Origin: Myxococcales bacterium
GTDB lineage: Bacteria; Myxococcota_C; UBA6777
Direction of reading: 5' to 3'
NCBI GenBank assembly: GCA_027005175.1
Contig: JALTMC010000729.1
Span: forward strand, 1 to 11,572
Length of the DNA stretch: 11,572 bases
Shown here: positions 7,045 to 11,572 of the stretch, one piece after another
How positions within the stretch are numbered: position 1 is the stretch's first letter
Layout: every line of letters begins with the position of its first letter
The notes under the pieces: model-generated
What the model saw: the letters and a program-made list of their open reading frames with translations, nothing else
The model's database searches: none
What the model was told of the DNA's origin: nothing
Made by a program: the position numbers and the translations under genes

Positions 7045-7984
7045 ACAGTCCAATTTCGCGAAGCCGCTCTTGCAAAAACTCTCTCGCAGTGATCGGCGGG
7101 AACTTTGCCGGGTTGGCTTCCGAAGTAAACGATTCCATAACATCAAGCGGGCAATTGGCATATGGGTGTGTGAAAAAAGGCATCGAATAGCGAGAGCGCG
7201 ACTCTTCTTCCGTTGGGGTAAGCACTCGATGTGTTGTGGCTGGGATCACATTGTTGGTGACACGTGAGATCATATCTCCTGTGTCAACCACCAGATCTCC
7301 TTCAGGCGCATTGACTGCCAACCACTCACCTTGCCGGGTGAGAATCTCTAACCCTGCTCCTTGGCTTTGTGGAAGCAAAGTGATCAAGTTGATGTCTTCG
7401 TGTGCTGCTGCACGAACACGATGGGTCTTATCAGAACTTGAGATGGGAGGATAATGGATGGCACGTAGAATACTGTCACCGTATTTTGCCATCTGTGCAA
7501 ATGTCTCGTGCGGTAACTCAAAGTAGTCTGCCAGCGCGTGAAGGATGGTCGTGGCACACCGCTCTACAGAGCGATACAGAGCCAGAGTTACATCTTTAAG
7601 TTCTGGAACTTCGTTTGGCCACACGTTATCGGGGTAGTCCACGCGATAGGGATGCTCTGTCGGAAGCTCCTGACCCACATGCCAAAACTCCTTAAGATCA
7701 GGACGATCGCTGTCTTTGGCCTGTTCTCGACCATAGGGCGTATAACCTCGGGTGTTTCCAGGAACACAGTCGTACTTCTTCTTCACGTCCTCATCCAGCG
7801 CAAAGAACTGCTGAAACAGCTCATACGATCGTTGTATGAGGCCTGGATCAACACCATGACCACCAACCGTCAGGAAGCCAAATTCACACAAACCATCACC
7901 CAATGTTTGAATCAAGTGCTGTTTGGCTACCTCATCACCCTCGTGATAGTCCTGCAAATGAATATGAGGGACTTCTTGCGACAT
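7043..7984 (-). CDS. Isopenicillin N synthase-family Fe(II) oxygenase, probably 2-oxoglutarate dependent
   Basis: The 313-aa protein has the N-terminal DIOX_N region (about 5-120, with FGFLTVGGHGV and the NTRGYTPYGREQ segment) followed by the 2OG-Fe(II) oxygenase core. The iron ligands are visible as His195-x-Asp197 in AAHEDINLITLL and His252 in TTHRV. Arg265-x-Ser267 in RSRYSMPFF is the expected 2-oxoglutarate carboxylate site. The family uses Fe(II), O2 and usually 2-oxoglutarate to hydroxylate, desaturate or cyclise small molecules; the substrate here cannot be read from sequence. The ATG has a strong GAGGAGAGGA element just upstream. The gene lies 212 nt upstream of the flavoprotein-KOR block and is probably a separate unit. 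A remnant of its own 3' end follows the stop. Confidence 0.92.
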   Translation of the reverse strand: MSQEVPHIHLQDYHEGDEVAKQHLIQTLGDGLCEFGFLTVGGHGVDPGLIQRSYELFQQFFALDEDVKKKYDCVPGNTRGYTPYGREQAKDSDRPDLKEFWHVGQELPTEHPYRVDYPDNVWPNEVPELKDVTLALYRSVERCATTILHALADYFELPHETFAQMAKYGDSILRAIHYPPISSSDKTHRVRAAAHEDINLITLLPQSQGAGLEILTRQGEWLAVNAPEGDLVVDTGDMISRVTNNVIPATTHRVLTPTEEESRSRYSMPFFTHPYANCPLDVMESFTSEANPAKFPPITAREFLQERLREIGL

Positions 7985-8010
7985 CCCATCCTCTCCTCTT
8001 TTTTGAGCGA

Positions 8011-8028
8011 ACTGAATGAATACTCAGT
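8011..8028. promoter_or_regulatory. Candidate operator next to the oxygenase start
   Basis: ACTGAATGAATACTCAGT has perfect 5-nt outer arms (ACTGA/TCAGT) and an inner TGAATGAATACTCA. This shape resembles sites bound by many TetR-family repressors. Its near edge is 27 nt upstream of the oxygenase ATG, where a repressor could block transcription. No TetR gene is in the window, so the binder is unknown. Confidence 0.35.
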
Positions 8029-8154
8029 CCTGCGGCAAGCTGCCTTAAAATACACAGAATCGAAAGAAACTCAAGGAAGGATCTAGAAGAGTCGATTTTA
8101 AAGAGGCATTTGCAGCACATCATCACGAAAACATCGCGCTCTTTTCCAACAAAG

Positions 8155-8196
8155 TTCTTTGCACAAAGAAAGTCCTCCCCCCTCTCTTTGCAAAGA
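8155..8196. promoter_or_regulatory. Pair of related palindromes centred 28 bp apart
   Basis: TTCTTTGCACAAAGAA (8155-8170) has 7-nt perfect arms around CA. TCTTTGCAAAGA (8185-8196) is a perfect 12-bp palindrome of the same family. The centres (8162.5 and 8190.5) are 28 bp apart, on the same helix face if B-DNA is near 10.5 bp per turn is loosely met. They lie about 190 nt upstream of the MarR promoter and about 170 nt upstream of the oxygenase start, so they could serve either gene. Confidence 0.45.
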
Positions 8197-8350
8197 AGGG
8201 GTGGTAGAGATTGTCGAAAAGTGATGACCTGACCTGGTTATACTTGCAGGCCCTCTCCTTGTAGAGATTCATCCTCTGCTCGTGAGTGTCACAAGATGAC
8301 ATGCCTCACCTCTCAAACCGACTTTCAGAAATTCAGAAATTAAAAGACTC

Positions 8351-8380
8351 TTGACATATATGTGCGTTCGCACGTATATG
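8351..8380 (+). promoter_or_regulatory. Promoter of the MarR-cytochrome operon
   Basis: A perfect -35 TTGACA (8351-8356) is followed by an 18-nt spacer and TATATG (8375-8380), a four-of-six -10 match. The first operator palindrome covers the spacer and the -10, so a bound dimer would exclude RNA polymerase. The MarR start codon is about 48 nt downstream of the -10. Confidence 0.6.
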
Positions 8381-8407
8381 TCGATCTGTGTGCGAACGCA
8401 CATAAAT
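8354..8407. promoter_or_regulatory. Two operator palindromes over the MarR promoter and leader
   Basis: Site 1 (8354-8381) has left arm ACATATATGTGCG and right arm CGCACGTATATGT around TT; 12 of 13 arm positions are complementary. Site 2 (8384-8407) has ATCTGTGTGCG and CGCACATAAAT around AA; 9 of 11 positions are complementary. Both share the core GTGCG-NN-CGCAC, and their centres (8367.5 and 8395.5) are 28 bp apart. Site 1 covers the promoter and site 2 the leader. The obvious candidate binder is the MarR protein encoded immediately downstream. Confidence 0.75.
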
Positions 8408-8427
8408 GGGATGAAGAAGGAAATACG

Positions 8428-8892
8428 ATGGACAGAGAGCGAGCTTTGCGAGATAGATTTCGACGTTTGATGGTGGCTCAAGGTGTCTTTAATCGGGTGG
8501 TGCGTCCTTGTGGAGTGGCTTTGAGTCTTCCCCATGCGCATGCTTTGTTGGAGTTATATTCATCGTCGGAGCCAATGACAGTGACGGAGTTGGCGACGAG
8601 TCTGCAGATCGATCGAACCAATGTGTCGAGGTTATGCCAGCGTATGGAAGAGTTGGAAGAGCTGAAGCGTGTTCAGGGCTCAAGGGATAGGCGTGCCAGG
8701 ATGTTGCAGTTAACAGAGCGAGGAGAAGCATTGGCTGCACATGTGGATCGAAGTAGCACGACACACTTTGGGGCGGTTGTTGAAATCTTAGGTGAGGCAA
8801 CAGAGGAAGTTCTGGTTGCGCTTGCGAAACTGGAGCAGGCTTTTCGAGATGTGTCTCAAACGAACGAGAAAGGAGAAAATCATGAATCGTAA
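8428..8892 (+). CDS. MarR-family transcriptional regulator
   Basis: The 154-aa protein has the MarR winged-helix fold: N-terminal dimerisation helix (RALRDRFRRLMVAQG), helix-turn-helix MTVTELATSLQIDRTNVSRL (50-69), and a wing with the family signature SRDRRARMLQLTERG (85-99), followed by a C-terminal dimer helix. MarR proteins bind palindromes as dimers and release them on binding small molecules or on thiol oxidation; Cys28 and Cys70 are the only cysteines and could sense redox, though this is speculation. The start at 8428 is chosen because AAGGA lies 6 nt upstream. The in-frame ATG at 8362 falls inside the promoter and operator. Its end overlaps the cytochrome gene by 11 nt, so the two form an operon, probably autoregulated through the upstream palindromes. 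Confidence 0.9.
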   Translation: MDRERALRDRFRRLMVAQGVFNRVVRPCGVALSLPHAHALLELYSSSEPMTVTELATSLQIDRTNVSRLCQRMEELEELKRVQGSRDRRARMLQLTERGEALAAHVDRSSTTHFGAVVEILGEATEEVLVALAKLEQAFRDVSQTNEKGENHES

Positions 8893-9580
8893 CTGGATGA
8901 TATTGAGTTCCATTGCTTTGTTTGGTTTTGTTTTTGTGTGGCAGGGGAGAGTGCCAGAGAGGGTGAATTCTAGAGCACAAGGTGGACAAGCTTCAACAAA
9001 GGGGTTTTTTGCGAACAAGTCTTATGGGGTGATAAGTCGGGTTTATGCTTCGCCGAAACATAAGAATGTGTTGGGGAGAGCGACTTCGAAGAAGGCGGTT
9101 TTAAAGAAGAAAGGCTGTGGAGCCCTTTTTGCGTTGGACAAGATGGATTCTCGGGTTCCTGTTCCTTTGCAACCGATGATGGCATGGCATCAGAAGCAGA
9201 ATATGCAGGAGCATTTGCAGGCCATTCAGAAGATGACTGAAGCTTTGGCGAGTAAAAATTGGAAAGCACTTATACAAGCGATCAAGCCGATTCAAAGTTC
9301 TCCACAGATGAAGCGTATGTGTTACCATATGGGTGCTGGAGCGAAGGGATTTACAGCACTCGCTCTTGAGTTTCATAAAAGGGCTGATGGTATTGCAAGT
9401 GCTGCGAAAAAACGCGATGTGACTGCTGTGTTGCAGGCGATCTCTCACACCTTAAAAGCTTGTACTTCGTGCCATGCGACTTACAAGCAGGAGGTTGTTG
9501 ATGCCAAGAGCTGGCAGCAACGTACAGGAAGCATGCACAACCCGATGCATCACCCCATGCATCATCCATCCCACAAATAG
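8882..9580 (+). CDS. Exported cytochrome c'-like monohaem protein with His/Met-rich tail
   Basis: The 232-aa protein starts with a basic MNRNW and a hydrophobic segment (about 6-20), an export signal or membrane anchor. After a Lys-rich linker come predicted helices (about 100-205) ending in Cys194-Thr-Ser-Cys-His198, a single haem c site near the C-terminus followed by ATYKQE. Position of the CxxCH in the last helix of a helical bundle is the pattern of cytochrome c'/c556. Such proteins bind NO or transfer electrons in the periplasm. Cys79 and Cys147 are further cysteines. The last 15 residues (MHNPMHHPMHHPSHK) hold six His and three Met and probably bind metal. The ATG has AAGGAG just upstream and lies inside the MarR gene end, so the regulator and cytochrome are coupled. 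Confidence 0.82.
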   Translation: MNRNWMILSSIALFGFVFVWQGRVPERVNSRAQGGQASTKGFFANKSYGVISRVYASPKHKNVLGRATSKKAVLKKKGCGALFALDKMDSRVPVPLQPMMAWHQKQNMQEHLQAIQKMTEALASKNWKALIQAIKPIQSSPQMKRMCYHMGAGAKGFTALALEFHKRADGIASAAKKRDVTAVLQAISHTLKACTSCHATYKQEVVDAKSWQQRTGSMHNPMHHPMHHPSHK

Positions 9581-9585
9581 AGTAA

Positions 9586-9685
9586 CTCCATTCTACCAAC
9601 AGCTCCATTCTACCAACAGCTCCATTCTACCAACAGCTCCATTCTACCAACAGCTCCATTCTACCAACAGCTCCATTCTACCAAT
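9586..9685. repeat. Perfect 17-bp tandem repeat, 5.9 copies, between convergent genes
   Basis: CTCCATTCTACCAACAG starts at 9586, 9603, 9620, 9637, 9654 and 9671; the sixth copy breaks off after CTCCATTCTACCAA. Copies are identical, so the expansion is recent or kept uniform. It begins 6 nt after the cytochrome stop and ends 54 nt before the gspC stop. The unit has no strong internal hairpin. The last 17 nt of the cytochrome gene (9564-9580) match the unit at 12 of 17 positions. Confidence 0.95.
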
Positions 9686-9738
9686 GGGGAGATGTTCTTT
9701 TTCGTCGTCGTGTGGAGTTTACAGTCTCTCTGTTTGGA

Positions 9739-10785
9739 TTATTTGACATTGTAGAGGAGTGTGCGTCGAACGCCTTTGCGTATAATATTGACGCGAATTG
9801 CTTTGGCGTAAGGTAGTTGGGAATAGAGTCCGAGGGCGGTGGAGACGGAGAGGGTTTTACCGTTGATTTGCTGGACGACATCACCGCTGCGCAGGCCGAG
9901 CTGGGAATAGAGGGATTTTTTTCGGACCCAGACGAGGCGGAGTCCACCGGGTCGTCCGTTCTCGTAGAAGGGCATGATACGGGCGCTCATGGCGTGTTGC
10001 ATGGGGTTGGCCAGCCAGCCATTGACGGTGGCGCGGCTCACAGAGAATGTGTCACCTTTGCGAACTTTGACTTGGCCGGGTCCTTTGGCAGCTTTAGCGA
10101 TCGCAGCTCCGATGGAGCCGTAGTACAGAATTTTCCTTCGTTTTTTGGAGTCGAGGGGGAGTCTCTCTAACTTGTTGCGTCGGAGCAATACGATCTCACC
10201 TGGTCTGACGGCACAGAGCTTGGCTTTGCGTGCGGGGTCATCTGGCATGATGATCTCGCCCATGCGATAGAACTCAACACGCCAGACCATACGGTAACGA
10301 GGAGGCTTGCTGTAGTCTGAGGGCTTTCGTGGAGGGATGCGCTCTTTGACTCGTACATAGAGAGCTGCGAGGCTTTCGTTGGGCGCATCATCAGCATAGC
10401 TGGTCCCTTTCAAGCGCACCCGGCGCAGCTTGGTCTCTGGGATCTTTTGCTTGCTTGTGATCGGTGGGCAGCCAAATACGTCTTTGGTGGGCTTCTTTTT
10501 CTTTGGCTTCTTCTTTTTGCTTGTCTGTGTGGGTTTTGGGACGGGTGGAATCACCATTCGATTGTTGGGATCCAAAAGGTTGATAGTATTGAGCACCTTG
10601 CCCGCTTTGGATGCGGTGGAGAGACCACTGTTACCTAGGGAGCCCCCATTTTCTTCGGGATAATCAAATTGGGTGATCGACAAACGCACAATCTGGTTAA
10701 CACTGAGTGCGCTGAAGTAACTGGCTGAGGCTAGAAAGCCTAGGATCCAGATCCAAAAGAAACGCCCAAATACGAGCTGCGCCAT
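9739..10785 (-). CDS. gspC: GspC-like type II secretion inner-membrane protein with PDZ domain
   Basis: GspC links the inner-membrane platform of the type II secretion system to the outer-membrane secretin GspD and helps recruit substrates. From the start at 10785 the protein has 348 aa: one membrane helix (about 6-29, FFWIWILGFLASASYFSAL), a disordered Lys/Pro linker (SKKKKPKKKKPTKD), an HR-like domain (KLRRVRLKGTSY to NKLERLPL) and a C-terminal PDZ domain containing MSARIMPFYENGRPGGLRL, LYSQLGLRSGDVVQQINGKT and LGLYSQL. The ARxxPfyxNG-pxGxrL and sLysqlGLxsGDvvqxING patterns are those of GspC PDZ domains. The frame opens to 10830, but the 15 extra residues do not look like part of the family. 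No other gsp gene is visible, so it is either an orphan copy or from a dispersed set. Confidence 0.8.
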   Translation of the reverse strand: MAQLVFGRFFWIWILGFLASASYFSALSVNQIVRLSITQFDYPEENGGSLGNSGLSTASKAGKVLNTINLLDPNNRMVIPPVPKPTQTSKKKKPKKKKPTKDVFGCPPITSKQKIPETKLRRVRLKGTSYADDAPNESLAALYVRVKERIPPRKPSDYSKPPRYRMVWRVEFYRMGEIIMPDDPARKAKLCAVRPGEIVLLRRNKLERLPLDSKKRRKILYYGSIGAAIAKAAKGPGQVKVRKGDTFSVSRATVNGWLANPMQHAMSARIMPFYENGRPGGLRLVWVRKKSLYSQLGLRSGDVVQQINGKTLSVSTALGLYSQLPYAKAIRVNIIRKGVRRTLLYNVK

Positions 10786-10915
10786 GATGATTCTCTTCTC
10801 TTTAAAGTTCCGAGTTCCTACCAAAGCCACGTCTCTAGCAAAATGTATTCCTTCTCTCTTGCGATCTTGTAACGCTTTGACTCTGTACGGGCTTTGTTCT
10901 TGTGGCCGGGGAATG

Positions 10916-10974
10916 ACCTTTGAAAAAAGGTGACATTCTTGTCAGGGGTGGAGGGCAGCTATGACAACTTGTCA
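10916..10974. promoter_or_regulatory. TGACA/TGTCA palindromes and U-tract hairpin between methyltransferase and gspC
   Basis: TGACATTCTTGTCA (10931-10944) and TGACAACTTGTCA (10962-10974) are two palindromes with the same half-site, centred about 30 bp apart. On the minus strand the first forms a weak 5-bp hairpin followed by CC and six T, so it may instead be a terminator of the methyltransferase transcript. Adjacent ACCTTTGAAAAAAGGT (10916-10931) is a second small hairpin. The two readings, operator pair and terminator, cannot be separated from sequence alone. I see no clear promoter for gspC in 10786-10915. Confidence 0.4.
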
Positions 10975-10994
10975 GAGTACAATGCTCCATGTAT

Positions 10995-11080
10995 AGGCTG
11001 TCAGGTTTCCGTTGGAGCAAGTGGTTCCTGGTTGGACAGGCTGTCAGGTTCCTGTTGGAGCAAGTGGTTCCTGGTTGGTT
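10995..11080. repeat. 43-bp tandem duplication covering the methyltransferase stop codon
   Basis: Positions 10995-11037 and 11038-11080 are tandem 43-bp units differing at four positions at most (two inside, two at the end). The right unit contains the last 11 codons and the TGA (11046-11044) of the methyltransferase; the left unit is noncoding downstream DNA. Each unit contains an internal short duplication of GGTTCCTG-TTGGA, so the repeat is nested. The GACAGGCTGTC palindrome (11035-11045) arises at the junction. Confidence 0.92.
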
Positions 11081-11572
11081 TTGATTTCTTCTTCCACTTG
11101 TTGAAGGTAGAATCGGTCTCGTCCCCAACTGGTTCTGCCGTGGATCGTGTTGCGGATGGGGAGTCTGGGGTGTTGAAAGGGACGGGTTACGGATACGATC
11201 CAGGTTTGTTTTGGGAGCTTGAGTAGTTTTTCCATGACTTGGTCGCGAGTGGTCTGGCTCCAGCAGGTGCCAGCTGCCCAGATGAGGGTCGCATCATTGA
11301 AGTTCGCGGTGAGAAAGTCTGTTTGTGTAAAGGTTGCCAAGGGGAGCTCTGCACCGGCTGCATAGCGGGCGGTTTCGATGAGACCCCCAACCAACTCGAT
11401 GCCTTCTGCTGGAAGCCCTCGGGTGGCCGCAAGAAGCACAACACGGCCTCGACCGGAGCCTAGATCGAGGAGTTTGTCGTGGGGTTTTAAATCGAGGAGG
11501 TTGAGGATCGTTTCTACAGCGGGAAGGGAGACTTCACCATAGGTGAGGTCGTAATTTTCAGACTCTGTGGAG
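11044..11572 (-). CDS. DOT1-like class I SAM methyltransferase, 5' end beyond the window
   Basis: The visible 175 residues belong to a class I S-adenosylmethionine methyltransferase. YGEVSLPAVETIL precedes motif I, LLDLGSGRGRVVLLAA, then GIELVGGLIETAR supplies the acidic residue after strand 2. The stretch TDFLTANFNDATLIWAAGTCW with WIVSVTRPF and the final SWGRDRFYLQQ fit the bacterial DOT1-like group (histone H3K79 methyltransferase superfamily); bacterial members have unknown targets. The frame is open to the right edge, so the N-terminus is missing. It ends NQEPLAPTGT, and this tail is duplicated downstream of the stop. It is 258 nt upstream of gspC on the same strand. Family assignment at the class I level is firm, DOT1-like less so. 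Confidence 0.78.
   Translation of the reverse strand, partial: STESENYDLTYGEVSLPAVETILNLLDLKPHDKLLDLGSGRGRVVLLAATRGLPAEGIELVGGLIETARYAAGAELPLATFTQTDFLTANFNDATLIWAAGTCWSQTTRDQVMEKLLKLPKQTWIVSVTRPFQHPRLPIRNTIHGRTSWGRDRFYLQQVEEEIKTNQEPLAPTGT

Larger units (their letters stand above)
7985..8427. other. Divergent 443-bp control region without genes
   Basis: This spacer separates the minus-strand oxygenase from the plus-strand MarR gene and must contain both promoters. It holds a palindrome close to the oxygenase start (8011-8028), a pair of TTTGCAAAG-type palindromes (8155-8196), and the MarR promoter with two operators (8351-8407). The part from 8200 to 8345 shows only a short direct repeat TTCAGAAA at 8325-8339. 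I find no convincing small ORF or structured RNA. Confidence 0.6.

Noticed and set aside
8362-8427. Upstream ATG for the MarR gene at 8362
   Set aside because: It lies inside the promoter and operator palindrome; the ATG at 8428 has a good ribosome binding site and gives a normal MarR length.
8269-8541. Minus-strand 90-aa open frame across the MarR promoter
   Set aside because: It runs through the operators and antisense to MarR, has low-complexity composition and no ribosome binding site.
8792-8881. Upstream start for the cytochrome gene
   Set aside because: The added residues are frame-shifted MarR coding sequence and would bury the signal peptide; the ATG at 8882 has a strong Shine-Dalgarno.
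10835-11128. Minus-strand 97-aa open frame between the methyltransferase and gspC
   Set aside because: It overlaps the methyltransferase end in another frame and is largely made of the duplicated 43-bp unit, so it is not a real gene.

Overview
The window looks like chromosomal DNA of a Gram-negative bacterium. The organism is most likely a deltaproteobacterial or Myxococcota-type lineage. The reasons are a GspC-like type II secretion PDZ protein, an exported c-type cytochrome, a two-subunit 2-oxoglutarate:ferredoxin oxidoreductase of the aerobic type, and roughly even base composition. This lineage guess comes from protein features only and is not firm. I see no rRNA, tRNA, CRISPR array, transposase or phage gene.

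Layout from left to right. Positions 1-87 hold the possible C-terminal end of a plus-strand gene. A hairpin-forming 32-bp tandem repeat array follows and runs into the 3' end of ffh. A long minus-strand block then reads from high to low coordinates: an isopenicillin N synthase-like oxygenase (7984-7043), a ferredoxin-NADP reductase-like flavoprotein (6830-5466), korA (5347-3494), korB (3409-2357), adk (2346-1777) and ffh (1597-254). The reductase and KorAB form a plausible redox module: KOR oxidises 2-oxoglutarate to succinyl-CoA with ferredoxin as acceptor, and the flavoprotein could pass those electrons to NADP+. The korB stop codon overlaps the adk ribosome binding site, so the housekeeping genes adk and ffh sit at the end of this metabolic block. 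The oxygenase family typically consumes 2-oxoglutarate too.

A divergent 443-bp control region (7985-8427) separates that block from a plus-strand pair: a MarR-family regulator (8428-8892) overlapping by 11 nt with an exported cytochrome c'-like protein that ends in a His/Met-rich tail (8882-9580). The MarR promoter carries two strong palindromes centred 28 bp apart, which suggests autoregulation. Past a 17-bp tandem array, the minus strand resumes with a GspC-like protein (10785-9739) and, cut by the right edge, a DOT1-like SAM methyltransferase (from beyond 11572 to 11044).

The most unusual thing in the window is what happens just after stop codons. Three unrelated genes (ffh, the oxygenase, the methyltransferase) have a copy of their own 3' end directly downstream of the stop, and a fourth (the cytochrome) shows a weaker version. 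The copies differ in length (32, 73 and 43 bp offsets), copy number and divergence. The adk-ffh and korA-korB spacers instead carry heptanucleotide repeats. The window therefore shows a repeated tendency to build tandem duplications at gene ends.
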